A stretch of 64,000 nt of DNA from assembly GCA_944386685.1 (NCBI GenBank), contig CALXCA010000003.1, forward strand, positions 37,657 through 101,656. The letters run 5' to 3'. The notes under the pieces are model-generated. The model did not search any database and was not told the origin of the DNA. It saw nothing but the letters and a program-made list of their open reading frames with translations. This DNA is from an uncultured Clostridia bacterium (GTDB taxonomy: Bacteria; Bacillota; Clostridia; TANB77; CAG-508). This document shows, piece after piece, positions 45,811-54,745 of this stretch; position 1 is the first letter of the stretch; every line of letters begins with the position of its first letter. Position numbers and translations under genes: made by a program.

Positions 45811-45918
45811 TTTGTTCTCACCAGATTTGAATTTTAGGACTAAAAGTAAAAAATCTCAAATGGCTAGCGATTGTATCTTTTTATACAATAGGAAAATTAA
45901 AATTTCCTATTGTATAAA
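45811..45918. repeat. dispersed palindromic repeat T, copy 2
   Basis: TTTGTTCTCACCAGATTTGA..., AAATCTCAAATGGCTAGCGAT and TTATACAATAGGAAA with TTTCCTATTGTATAA. Same order of parts as copies at 10838 and 58173. It lies between the response regulator promoter region and the end of the gene at 45950, where its last hairpin may serve as a 3' hairpin. Confidence 0.8.
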
Positions 45919-45949
45919 AAAAGAGATGTTGTAAAAATACAACATTTCT

Positions 45950-46378
45950 TTATACTCTTTTAAATACTCCTCTTATTAAACTTAATAGTTTCTTAAAAAA
46001 GTTTTGCTCTTTATATAAAATTAAATCTGTCTCTTCTTCTTCGTTTTTTTTATTTTTTGCATTTCTTTGTTGAAAGATTGTATTCATATCATATTGTTTA
46101 TTCATTTCTTCTTCTACTCTTTTAATTTCCTCTTTATCTTTTAATTGTAGTTCTTCTCTTTCTTCAGGATCTGCAAAAAAGTCCCTATAAATTAATCCTA
46201 AAATTACAATTGTTTCTTGTTTTAAGTCTCTTTCATCAAATGGTTCTTCCAAATTAAATCTATAATCTCTCGCTCTATTATCTTCTACCATTTTTCTAAA
46301 TTTTGTTGGTATTTTACTTGTTAATTCTATTGGTGTAACTTTTAGAATCTCATATACTTCTGTCAATGCTTCCTGCAT
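45950..46378 (-). CDS. hypothetical protein, overlaps upstream gene
   Basis: About 142 residues (MQEALTEVYEILKVTP...), acidic-basic helical with a long Glu/Lys/Asn segment (100-125) and a basic amphipathic C-terminus (FFKKLLSLIRGVFKRV) that may touch the membrane. TGGAGAG six bases before the Met at 46378 is the best RBS; a GTG eight codons earlier is possible. It overlaps the upstream gene by 29 bases in another frame, so the two are probably coupled. The basic end resembles in style the N-terminus of the partial protein at 1-214. No family recognised. Confidence 0.65.
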   Translation of the reverse strand: MQEALTEVYEILKVTPIELTSKIPTKFRKMVEDNRARDYRFNLEEPFDERDLKQETIVILGLIYRDFFADPEEREELQLKDKEEIKRVEEEMNKQYDMNTIFQQRNAKNKKNEEEETDLILYKEQNFFKKLLSLIRGVFKRV

Positions 46379-47027
46379 ATTTCTCTCCATTTGTTTTTTC
46401 ACATCCTTTCGTCATTTGTTCTAGTTTTTTTGCCATGTTTATTCTATTAGAAAAATCTTCTGGTCTTAAACAATTTTGAAATCTTCTCATCCATTTTTCT
46501 ACATTGTCTTCTGATTTTGTTAAGGAAAAATTTAATTCTAAAAATAATTCTCTTTTATATTCAATTGCTCTTTTTTTGTTGTCGTCATCTAAAATATTCA
46601 TATATTTTTGAGCCATATTTTGACATTCTATTGCTTTAGACAATTTTCCTGTTTTTAATGCTTGTGTTTCTGCATCAACAGCTCCTCTATATGCTTCTAA
46701 GTCCTTATTAAACCCCAAGTTATTATCTTTTGAAATAGATTGTCCTGTTACTTTCGTTGTTTGTCCACTTTTTTCTGAATCTATTACATCATATCTAGCT
46801 GACATTGTTGTTTTTAGTTCTGTTGCTAATTTTTGTAATCCATTTCTTCTTGCAATAGTATCCATATCACTTTCTAGTATTGCTAATGCATTTTTATCTT
46901 CTTGAGATATTCCACCTATTTTTAGATAATTATTTATTTTTAGTCTCTTCATATCTTCTGCAATTTGTTTTACTCTTCTGCATGCTTCTTCTCTATTGGT
47001 TAATTCACTGATATTCTCACGTTCCAT
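46350..47027 (-). CDS. hypothetical helical protein
   Basis: 225 residues, all-helical and highly charged, starting MERENISELTNREEACRRVK; no membrane segment, no recognised domain. Preceded by AAAGGAG. Forms a two-gene unit with the overlapping downstream gene. Possibly a structural or regulatory pair; no function can be assigned. Confidence 0.65.
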   Translation of the reverse strand: MERENISELTNREEACRRVKQIAEDMKRLKINNYLKIGGISQEDKNALAILESDMDTIARRNGLQKLATELKTTMSARYDVIDSEKSGQTTKVTGQSISKDNNLGFNKDLEAYRGAVDAETQALKTGKLSKAIECQNMAQKYMNILDDDNKKRAIEYKRELFLELNFSLTKSEDNVEKWMRRFQNCLRPEDFSNRINMAKKLEQMTKGCEKTNGEKYAGSIDRSI

Positions 47028-47144
47028 AATATGAGTTCTCCTTTGTTTTTATCTATTTCTTATGTTCCGATATTTTTATACAAATTTATTATAGCAAAAC
47101 AATTTTTTTTTGTAAACATTTTTTTACAAATATTTTGAAAATAA

Positions 47145-47208
47145 GTTACAATTCAGCAAAAAATTTATGCAATTATTAATATATCAAAATTTTTCACTGA
47201 ACTGTAAC
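47145..47208. repeat. dispersed palindrome P, copy 4 (most complete)
   Basis: GTTACAATTCAGCAAAAAATT pairs imperfectly with AATTTTTCACTGAACTGTAAC around TATGCAATTATTAATATATC (positions within 47145-47208). Between the start of the 46350 gene and the end of the Rieske gene. Confidence 0.65.
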
Positions 47209-47236
47209 GAAAATAACTTTTTAGAGTTATAATTTT

Positions 47237-48742
47237 CTAAATTTTTGTAATAATATCTAGTCCTTTTATTGCTGGTTCATATAAGTTTTTCCCATTATAA
47301 TCAAATCTGCTTCCATGGCATGGGCAATCCCAAGTTTTATCTGTATTATTCCAACTTAATAAACATCCTAAATGGCTACATACTGGTCTTACTGCATATA
47401 TTTTTCCTGTTGCATCTTTATATACACCTACTAATTCATCATCTTTTTCTATAATTGCTCCATTATCATTTTCAATTTGATCTATCCAAAATGGTTCTAT
47501 TCTAAATTTATCAAATACTAAATTATTAACTGAACTTTGTACCATATTTTTAACTTCCCACCTATTTTTTATTGGTTTTATTCTTTTTGAATTAAAAATA
47601 TCCTCATATTTGTTTTCTTTTCCTAAAATTTTATCTGATACTATATTTGCCGAAACATTTGATAATGTCATTCCCCATTTTTTAAATCCTGTTCCAATAT
47701 ATACATCTTTCATAAATACAGAAAATTCTCCTATATATGGAATTTTATCTAAACTTATACAATCTCTTGTATTCCATTTGTACAATACTTTACAATCAGG
47801 ATAATATTTTTTTGCTATCTCTTCTAATTCTTTATATTTTTCATTTGTTTCTATTGGTTTTCCGGTTTTATGCTCAGCTCCTCCAATTAATAATATTTCT
47901 TTACCATTATATTTTGCAGTTCTAAAGGAATAATATGGATTGTCTGTTCCTATAATCATTCCTTCTGGTAATTTTTTATGTGTTTCTATTGCTATTAAAT
48001 AAGAAGTTGATTGGTACATTTTTGCAAAGTAAAAGCCAGGAAAATTAATTATTGGATAATGTGTTGCTATTACAATTTTTTTTGATGTAATATTACCTTT
48101 ATTTGTATGAACAATATAGTTTTCATGTGTTTTTTCTACTTCAATTGCTGTAGTATTTTCAAAAATTTCGCAATTATTAGAAACTATTGCTTTACACAAT
48201 CCAATCATATATTTTCTAGCATGAAATTGGGCTTGATTTTTAAATTTTATTGCTCCTTTTATTTTAAATGGCATATTTTTTATTTCTGTTACAAATTCCG
48301 CTTCTTTTTCTAAATCATTTACTGCCTTAACTTCTTTTTCTATATTTTGAATTTTGTCTTGCTCTGTTGTATAAACATATGCTTCTTTTTCTTCAAAGTC
48401 ACATTCTATATTTTCTTCTTTTATAATTTTCTTTATATTACTAATTGCTTCTTCACTTGCTTCAAGATATTTTTGAGCAAAATTTTTTCCATAGTCTGTT
48501 ATCAAATGGTCATAAAATAAACCATGTTGACTTGTTATTTTTCCTGTTGTATTTCCACTAACTTTTTCTCCTATTTTATCTTTTTCTATTACTACTACCT
48601 TTTTACCATTTTTGCTTAAATAATATGCTGTTGTTAAACCAAACAGTCCTGCTCCAATAATACATATATCAATTTCTTTATTTTGATTTAATTCATTAAA
48701 TGATATGTCATCTTTTGTTGTTTCTATCCATAATGAACCCAT
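47237..48742 (-). CDS. FAD-dependent oxidoreductase with C-terminal Rieske [2Fe-2S] domain
   Basis: 501 residues. N-terminal DAO-type FAD fold (CIIGAGLFGLTTAYYLSKNG near 30, VVVIEKD), a substrate-binding middle, and a C-terminal Rieske cluster: CSHLGC near 465 and CPCHGSRF near 482, i.e. C-x-H ... C-x2-H, followed by PAIKGL. The combination is known in Firmicutes (YhfW-like) but the substrate is unknown. Cytosolic, soluble. Monocistronic, between repeats P and W. Confidence 0.9.
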   Translation of the reverse strand: MGSLWIETTKDDISFNELNQNKEIDICIIGAGLFGLTTAYYLSKNGKKVVVIEKDKIGEKVSGNTTGKITSQHGLFYDHLITDYGKNFAQKYLEASEEAISNIKKIIKEENIECDFEEKEAYVYTTEQDKIQNIEKEVKAVNDLEKEAEFVTEIKNMPFKIKGAIKFKNQAQFHARKYMIGLCKAIVSNNCEIFENTTAIEVEKTHENYIVHTNKGNITSKKIVIATHYPIINFPGFYFAKMYQSTSYLIAIETHKKLPEGMIIGTDNPYYSFRTAKYNGKEILLIGGAEHKTGKPIETNEKYKELEEIAKKYYPDCKVLYKWNTRDCISLDKIPYIGEFSVFMKDVYIGTGFKKWGMTLSNVSANIVSDKILGKENKYEDIFNSKRIKPIKNRWEVKNMVQSSVNNLVFDKFRIEPFWIDQIENDNGAIIEKDDELVGVYKDATGKIYAVRPVCSHLGCLLSWNNTDKTWDCPCHGSRFDYNGKNLYEPAIKGLDIITKI

Positions 48743-48861
48743 ATTTTTCTCATTCCTTATATATTTTATATTTAGGTTTTTTACAGGTTTTACCTATAAA
48801 CCATTTTTCTATATTTTAACCAAAATTTTCTATTTTATAACTTTAATTAAAATTATACTTA

Positions 48862-48957
48862 TAAATATTGTCTTTTAAATTATTTCGTTAAAAAGATGTT
48901 ATTATAATATCATCGTTTCTTTATTCTATTTTATTTAAGACAATTATTCAGTAACAA
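48862..48957. repeat. palindromic element W, copy 2 (compact)
   Basis: TTGTCTTTTAAATTATTTCG...GATGTTATTATAATATCATC...TTTATTTAAGACAATTATTCA. It matches, arm for arm, the larger element at 52396-52571 but lacks the ~85-base centre of that copy. It lies in the upstream region of the M18 aminopeptidase gene; the rest of 48743-49044 is plain AT-rich DNA with a possible TATACT box near 49011. Confidence 0.7.
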
Positions 48958-49044
48958 TGTTTTTGTATATTTTTAATAAACTTATGGAAAAATAATTTTT
49001 AAAGTGATATACTAAAATAAAAATTAATAGAAAGGATGTTTAAC

Positions 49045-50439
49045 ATGGAAGAAAATTTAAAAGAAAAACTTTTTAACAAAAAAGAATTTGGGTGGAAAAA
49101 TTTAAGTTCAGAAGAAAAAGATGCAATATTTACTTTTTCTAATGGATATATTAATTTTCTAAACAAATCAAAAATAGAAAGAGAAGCTGTTATTTCTTCA
49201 AAAGAAATTGCAGAACAAAATGGATTTAGAGATATTGCTACATTTGAAAGATTAAATCCTGGAGATAAAGTTTATTTTATTAATAGAGCAAAAAGTATGT
49301 ATCTTGCAGTTATTGGAACAGAAAAATTAGAAAATGGTATTAATATTGTAGGCTCACATATAGATTCTCCTAGATTAGATTTAAAACCAAATCCTCTTTA
49401 TGAAGATACTGGTTTAGCATATTTTAAAACACACTATTATGGTGGAATAAAAAAATATCAATGGACTACAATTCCATTAAGTATTCATGGCGTTATTGTT
49501 AAACCAAATGGTGAAAAAATTTGTGTTAATATTGGAGAAGATGAAAATGACCCAATATTTGTTATTACAGATTTATTACCACATCTTGCACAAGACCAAA
49601 TGGAGAAAAAGCTAAAAAATGGTATTGATGGTGAAGATTTAAATTTATTATTAGGCAGTATTCCTTATGATAATAAAGAAGCTGAAAGTGTTAAATTAAA
49701 TATATTAAATATATTAAATCAAAAATATAATATTACAGAAGCAGATTTATTAAGTAGCGAACTTGAAGTTGTACCAGCATTTAAAGCTCGTTCTTTAGGT
49801 TTTGATGGTAGCATGGTTGCTGGTTATGGTCAAGATGATAAAGTTTGTGCATATACTTCTTTATCTGCTATGATGAGTTTACAAAATGTAAAAACAACTG
49901 CAGTTTGCATTTTATCTGATAAAGAAGAAATTGGTAGTATGGGTAATACTGGTATGGAATCTCATATGTTTGATTACTTTATATCAGAATTACTAAATAA
50001 AACTGGTGAAAACAGACCAAATCTTTTAGATAAAGTTTTTTGTTTATCAAAAATGCTTTCTGCAGATGTTGATGCAGGCTTTGATCCTCTTTATGCAAGT
50101 GTTTCTGATAAAACTAATGCAGGATTTTTAGGAAAAGGTATTAGTTTAAATAAATATACAGGTGCTCGAGGCAAATCTGGAGCTTCTGATGCTAATGCAG
50201 AATATGTTGCTTGGGTTAGAAATATTTTAGAAGCACATGATATTCGCTACCAAGTTGCTGAACTTGGAAAAGTTGATGTTGGTGGCGGAGGTACAATTGC
50301 CTATATTTTAGCTAATAAAGGTGTAGATGTTATAGATTGTGGTGTTCCAGTACTTTCTATGCATGCTCCTTATGAAGTTACAAGTAAATATGATATATAT
50401 TCAGCTTATAAAACTTATAAAGCTTTTTGGGAAGCTTAA
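49045..50439 (+). CDS. M18-family aspartyl aminopeptidase
   Basis: About 464 residues. Metal and active-site motifs of M18: GSHIDSPRLD near residue 105, SDKEEIGSMGNTGMESH near 295, SADVDAGFDP near 340, and a late CGVPVLSMHAPYEV with the final His ligand. The family forms large tetrahedral dodecamers that remove N-terminal Asp/Glu or neutral residues with two metals. The frame's first ATG abuts AAAGG with no spacing; the Met at 49045 is spaced correctly. Stands alone on the plus strand with a strong terminator. Confidence 0.93.
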   Translation: MEENLKEKLFNKKEFGWKNLSSEEKDAIFTFSNGYINFLNKSKIEREAVISSKEIAEQNGFRDIATFERLNPGDKVYFINRAKSMYLAVIGTEKLENGINIVGSHIDSPRLDLKPNPLYEDTGLAYFKTHYYGGIKKYQWTTIPLSIHGVIVKPNGEKICVNIGEDENDPIFVITDLLPHLAQDQMEKKLKNGIDGEDLNLLLGSIPYDNKEAESVKLNILNILNQKYNITEADLLSSELEVVPAFKARSLGFDGSMVAGYGQDDKVCAYTSLSAMMSLQNVKTTAVCILSDKEEIGSMGNTGMESHMFDYFISELLNKTGENRPNLLDKVFCLSKMLSADVDAGFDPLYASVSDKTNAGFLGKGISLNKYTGARGKSGASDANAEYVAWVRNILEAHDIRYQVAELGKVDVGGGGTIAYILANKGVDVIDCGVPVLSMHAPYEVTSKYDIYSAYKTYKAFWEA

Positions 50440-50452
50440 GTTTGTTATTATT

Positions 50453-50501
50453 AAATAGGACTGAGATTTTGACAATAGTTGTCAAAATCTCAGTCCTATT
50501 T
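50453..50501. terminator. bidirectional 23-bp terminator
   Basis: AAATAGGACTGAGATTTTGACAA is split across 50453-50475 and pairs perfectly with 50479-50501 around a TAG loop. It lies between the convergent aminopeptidase and aspS ends and can serve both. Confidence 0.85.
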
Positions 50502-50510
50502 GATACTCAA

Positions 50511-52253
50511 TTATTTCTTTATTTCAATATGTACATCATCTAGTTGCTCTTTTGTAACATGTGATGGTGCTCCCATTAATAAGTCTCTTGCTTTTTTGTT
50601 TTTTGGGAATGCTATTACTTCTCTAATGTTTGTAGAGTCTGCTAAAAGCATTATTAATCTATCAATTCCTGGAGCTGCTCCTGCATGTGGAGGTGTTCCA
50701 TATTGAAATGCATTATATAATGCTCCAAATTTGTCTTTCACATCTTCTTCTGTATAACCTGCTATTTCAAATGCTTTAATCATAATTTCTGGGTCATGAT
50801 TTCTTACTGCTCCAGACATTGCTTCATATCCATTGCATACTAAGTCAAATTGATATGCAAGAATATCTAATGGTTCTTTATTTTGTAGTGCTTCTAATCC
50901 TCCTTGTGGCATAGAAAATGGATTATGACTAAAATCTATTGTTCCCTCATCAGATAATTCATACATTGGAAAATCTACTATAAAACAGAATTTGTATACA
51001 TTTTTTTCTATTAGATCTAAACGTTTTCCTAATTCAATTCTAATTAGTCCTGCAATTTTTTGTGCTTTTTTAAATTCATCAGCAATAAATACTATACTAT
51101 CTCCCTGTTTTACTCCAAAATCTTTTTCTAGTTTTTCTTTTGCTTCTTCATTAATAAATTTAGCAATTCCTCCTTGTATGCTTCCATCCTTTTCAAATTT
51201 AGTCCAAGCTAAACCTTTTGCTCCAACTTCTTCTGATGTTGCATATTCTGTCATTTTATCAAAGAATTTTCTTCCTTGTTCTGCTCCATTTGGTATAACA
51301 ATTGCTTTTACAGTTTTATCTTTAAATGCATTAAAATCTGAATTCTCAAAGATTGTTGTTACATCTTGGATAATTAATGGATTTCTTAAATCTGGTTTAT
51401 CTATACCATATTTCTCCATTGCTTCTCTATATGGAATTCTTACAAATGGTCCTTCATCAACTTTCCAGTTTGTGAATTTTTTATATGTATATGGTATAAC
51501 TTCTTCAACTACTTTAAATACATCTTCTTGTGTAGCAAAAGCCATTTCAAAATCTAATTGATAGAATTCTCCTGGTGCTCTATCTGCACGTGGATCTTCA
51601 TCTCTAAAACATGGTGCTATTTGATAATACTTATCAAATCCTCCTACCATTAGTAATTGCTTAAATTGTTGTGGTGCTTGTGGTAAAGCATAAAATTCTC
51701 CTGGATGTAATCTACTTGGTACTAGGAAATCTCTCGCTCCTTCTGGTGATGAATTTGCCAAAATTGGTGTTTGTATTTCTGCAAATCCAAGTTCATCCAT
51801 TTTATCTCTTAATGCTTTTAAAACTTTTGAACGAAGTAAAATTGTATTGTGTAATTTTTCGTTTCTTAAGTCTAAAAATCTGTATTCTAGTCTTAAATCT
51901 TCTCTTACTTCTTGGTCTGTGTTTATTTCAAATGGTAAAACATTTTTACATTTTCCTAATATTTCAAATTTATTTGCTACAACTTCAATATCCCCTGTTG
52001 GCATTTTAGGGTTTTTGTTGCTTCTTTCCACAACTTTACCACATATGTGTATACAGCTTTCTGTTGGAATATTTTTTACTTCTTCTTGCATTTTTTCATC
52101 ATTAATTACTATTTGTGTTATTCCAAATTGGTCTCTTAAGTCTATAAAAATCATTCCACCTAAATTACGTATTTTTTGAATCCAACCAGATAATTCTACT
52201 TCTTGATTTACATTTTCTATTCTTAATTCTCCTAAATTGTGTGTTCTGTACAT
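50511..52253 (-). CDS. aspS: aspartyl-tRNA synthetase, bacterial type
   Basis: About 580 residues: N-terminal OB anticodon-binding domain (MYRTHNLGELR...VELSGWIQKIRNLGG), class II core (DLRLEYRFLDLRN, FAEIQTPILANSSPEGARDFLVPSR, FRDEDPRADRAPGEFYQLDFEMAF), the bacterial GAD insertion (about 280-410), and the C-terminal GIDRLIMLLADSTNIREVIAFPK. It charges tRNA-Asp; discrimination against tRNA-Asn is not predictable here. AGAAAGGG upstream and homology place the start at 52253, although the frame is open 38 codons further. Confidence 0.97.
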   Translation of the reverse strand: MYRTHNLGELRIENVNQEVELSGWIQKIRNLGGMIFIDLRDQFGITQIVINDEKMQEEVKNIPTESCIHICGKVVERSNKNPKMPTGDIEVVANKFEILGKCKNVLPFEINTDQEVREDLRLEYRFLDLRNEKLHNTILLRSKVLKALRDKMDELGFAEIQTPILANSSPEGARDFLVPSRLHPGEFYALPQAPQQFKQLLMVGGFDKYYQIAPCFRDEDPRADRAPGEFYQLDFEMAFATQEDVFKVVEEVIPYTYKKFTNWKVDEGPFVRIPYREAMEKYGIDKPDLRNPLIIQDVTTIFENSDFNAFKDKTVKAIVIPNGAEQGRKFFDKMTEYATSEEVGAKGLAWTKFEKDGSIQGGIAKFINEEAKEKLEKDFGVKQGDSIVFIADEFKKAQKIAGLIRIELGKRLDLIEKNVYKFCFIVDFPMYELSDEGTIDFSHNPFSMPQGGLEALQNKEPLDILAYQFDLVCNGYEAMSGAVRNHDPEIMIKAFEIAGYTEEDVKDKFGALYNAFQYGTPPHAGAAPGIDRLIMLLADSTNIREVIAFPKNKKARDLLMGAPSHVTKEQLDDVHIEIKK

Positions 52254-52395
52254 CTTAAATTTCAACCCTTTCTCTCTTAGTTTAAAGTCTCTTATTATTT
52301 TGAAAGTTTTTTCTCCATATTCTAACTTTTGCACAATTATTTTACTACAAAACAATAAAAATATCAAGTTTTCCTTGATATTTTCGATTTTTAAC

Positions 52396-52571
52396 GTTAC
52401 TAAATAATGGTCTTAAATAATATATAATAAAGAAACGATGCTATTATAATATTTTAAAGCTTCGACGCTTGATTGAAATGAATTCTTTTTGAATGGAATG
52501 AACAGGAGAACTTTAAAATAATAATAGCATCGTTTTTAACAAAACAATTTAAAAGACCATTATCTAGTAAC
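52396..52571. repeat. nested palindromic element W, copy 1
   Basis: 176 bases. Outer arms GTTACTAAATAATGGTCTT and AAGACCATTATCTAGTAAC (with small mismatches); inner arms AAACGATGCTATTATAAT.. and ..AATAATAGCATCGTTT; centre (about 52455-52515) unrelated to copy 2 at 48862. It lies between aspS and the pseudopilin gene. Confidence 0.8.
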
Positions 52572-52590
52572 TTTTTAACAAATAGAGATA

Positions 52591-53100
52591 CTAGTTATTA
52601 TATAAAGTTACTTTTGAATCTTCTCCAACTGTATAAAATGGATCTCCTTTTACTTGTATTCCTTGAGCATAATAAATACGATGGCTTTGCTCATTAATTA
52701 TATATACATCATTAATCCTTTTTGTATCTTCTGTTGTTTTTATATCAAAAAAACCTTTTCCATAGCTTAAAGTAAGTCCTCCTAAATTGTTCAAATTAAC
52801 TATATAATATGAACCATTATCATTTGGTTGCTGTTGTCTCTTAAAATTTGAATTTCCAGCATATAATACAGCCTGACCATTACTTTTTAAAATAGGTAAT
52901 TCATCTTTTTGTAAATAATAAGCTTCTACTTTATTTGTTAAAATTTCTATATCATTTTCTAAATTTTTATATCTTCTTATTTCTATACCATCTTTAGCAT
53001 TATAAACTAAAGTTGATGTTACTACTCCCATAACCAATATTGTAATTGTTAAGGCTAATAATGATATTCCTTTATTACATTTTATTATTTGTATTTTCAT
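52591..53100 (-). CDS. type IV pseudopilin-like protein
   Basis: 169 residues: short leader MKIQIIKCNKG, hydrophobic prepilin-like helix ISLLALTITILVMGVVTSTLV, a helical neck (LENDIEILTNKVEAYYLQ) and a small beta-rich head with a YYIVNLNNLGG segment, close in style to competence/T2S major pseudopilins that lack the Glu5. It belongs to the same broad class as the Ig-domain proteins at 27343 and 33459, but is short. No pilus motor genes are in the window. Confidence 0.7.
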   Translation of the reverse strand: MKIQIIKCNKGISLLALTITILVMGVVTSTLVYNAKDGIEIRRYKNLENDIEILTNKVEAYYLQKDELPILKSNGQAVLYAGNSNFKRQQQPNDNGSYYIVNLNNLGGLTLSYGKGFFDIKTTEDTKRINDVYIINEQSHRIYYAQGIQVKGDPFYTVGEDSKVTLYNN

Positions 53101-53117
53101 TTGTAACCTACTTTCTT

Positions 53118-53889
53118 TTACAAAATTCTTATAATATCATTATAAGTTACTATTAAAGAAATTGCAAGTAAAATAGAAAATCCGATCATCTGAATTTTAG
53201 CTTCTGTTTCTAATTTCATTTGTTTTCTTCTTATTAATTCAATTATTAATATCAAAATTTTTCCACCATCTAATGCTGGTATAGGCAATAAGTTTGTTAT
53301 TCCTAAAGATATTGAAATTACTACCATAAGATATATATAATTTATAATTCCTGTTGTTTCTACTACAATTTCTGATATTCCAACAATTCCTACCATTTGG
53401 TCTGTAGAAAGACCTCCTGTAAATAATATTTTTACACTTTCTAATATTGATAATATAAATTCTCCTGTAGCCTTTCCTCCATAAATTATTCTATTAATAA
53501 AAGTATCTCTTGTTGGATCTACAAATTGTATTCCTACTGTTGATATTAGTATAAAATAAACCAATATACCAAATAAAATATTTATTATTGGACCTGCAAA
53601 TACAATTGCCATTCTCTTCCAAACACTTACTTTTGAAAATGCTCTTTCATCATCAGATTCTTCTTCTTCTCCCTCCATACTACAAAATCCTCCTAATGGA
53701 AAAATTCTTATAGTATATTTAGTTTCTTTTCCTTGTTTTTGCCAAATTATTTTTCCAAATCCGAATTGCAAATTCCTTTACTTTTACTTTGCATAATTTT
53801 GCAATACAAAAATGTCCGCCTTCATGTATAAATATTAAAAAGCCTAGCAAAAAAATAATTTTTATTGCATTTATAATAAAATTAATCAA
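53118..53889 (-). pseudogene. rseP: RseP/M50 site-2 protease, split by a frameshift
   Basis: The N-terminal piece starts at a TTG (53889, GGAGG upstream) and reads ...FLIFIHEGGHFCIAKLCKVKVKEFAI with the zinc motif HEGGH. It then shifts frame around 53763 and the rest continues in another frame as GFGKIIWQKQGKETKYTIRI...PALDGGK (third zinc ligand Asp) to 53118. Removing one base (the C read at 53763 on the minus strand) restores one continuous protein of about 256 residues. RseP is an intramembrane metalloprotease for regulated proteolysis and usually follows cdsA, as here. Real frameshift or read error cannot be told apart. Confidence 0.8.
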
Positions 53890-53901
53890 TTTTGCCTCCT
53901 T

Positions 53902-54744
53902 TTAGATAATTGTTAGAAATACATAAGCAAATGGTGATAAAAACATCAAACTATCTATTCTGTCTAACATTCCTCCATGTCCTGGAATTAAATTACTATA
54001 ATCTTTTACATCAACATATCTTTTTATACTTGATGCAGCAAAATCACCTATCTGTCCTATTATACTTAATATAATTGTCATTATTATAATATATATATAT
54101 GAATAATCTAAAGAATTTATTTCATTTATAGCAAATGTATAAATTAAAGCAACAATAACTGCTCCTATAACTCCTGCAATACAACCTTCTATAGATTTCT
54201 TTGGACTTACTTTACTAAATTTATGTTTTCCATATTTTTTTCCTATAAAATAAGCAAATGTGTCAGAAGCCCAAGCAGAAATAATTGCATACCATATTAA
54301 CAAAACACCATTTTCTAAGCCTCTTATTTTAGCCATAAATCCAATGCAAGATATAATATATATAATTCCAAACAATGTATATGAAATGTCTTTAAAATTG
54401 ATTTTCATGTTAGTTACAACTATTATTGAAAACAATATTAATAATAAAGTTGGGATTATAAGCATTATTAAATTTTCTAATATCGAACTTGGTATTTTTT
54501 CTGGTAAAAAATGTATAAATGCAATTGAAATACAGGCTAAATATCCAAGCCATCTAATTGGTTTACTTTCTTTTGAAATTGCATTAAAATATTCTTGCAT
54601 TGAAATACAGGCTACAATTGCTAAAAAAATATCTACTAAGTATTTATTTCCAAATGTTAATACAATTATAACTAGCGGAAGTCCTAGTATAGCCGAAGTG
54701 ATTCTTTTTATATCTAATTTTTTCTTACTTTTTTCATTTTCCAT
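53902..54744 (-). CDS. cdsA: phosphatidate cytidylyltransferase
   Basis: About 280 residues with seven or eight membrane helices and the CdsA signature near the C-terminus (GQIGDFAASSIKRYVDVKD...PGHGGMLDRIDSL), with SAWASDTFAYFIGKKYGKHKF mid-protein. It makes CDP-diacylglycerol from phosphatidic acid and CTP at the membrane. Start one base after the uppS stop; GGAG nine bases upstream lies in the uppS end. Part of the conserved run frr-uppS-cdsA-rseP. Confidence 0.95.
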   Translation of the reverse strand: MENEKSKKKLDIKRITSAILGLPLVIIVLTFGNKYLVDIFLAIVACISMQEYFNAISKESKPIRWLGYLACISIAFIHFLPEKIPSSILENLIMLIIPTLLLILFSIIVVTNMKINFKDISYTLFGIIYIISCIGFMAKIRGLENGVLLIWYAIISAWASDTFAYFIGKKYGKHKFSKVSPKKSIEGCIAGVIGAVIVALIYTFAINEINSLDYSYIYIIIMTIILSIIGQIGDFAASSIKRYVDVKDYSNLIPGHGGMLDRIDSLMFLSPFAYVFLTII

Positions 54745-54745
54745 C

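Noticed and set aside
53118..53771. A complete short membrane protein starting at 53771
   Set aside because: It lacks the HExxH motif, which is present just upstream in another frame, so it is the back part of a frameshifted rseP.
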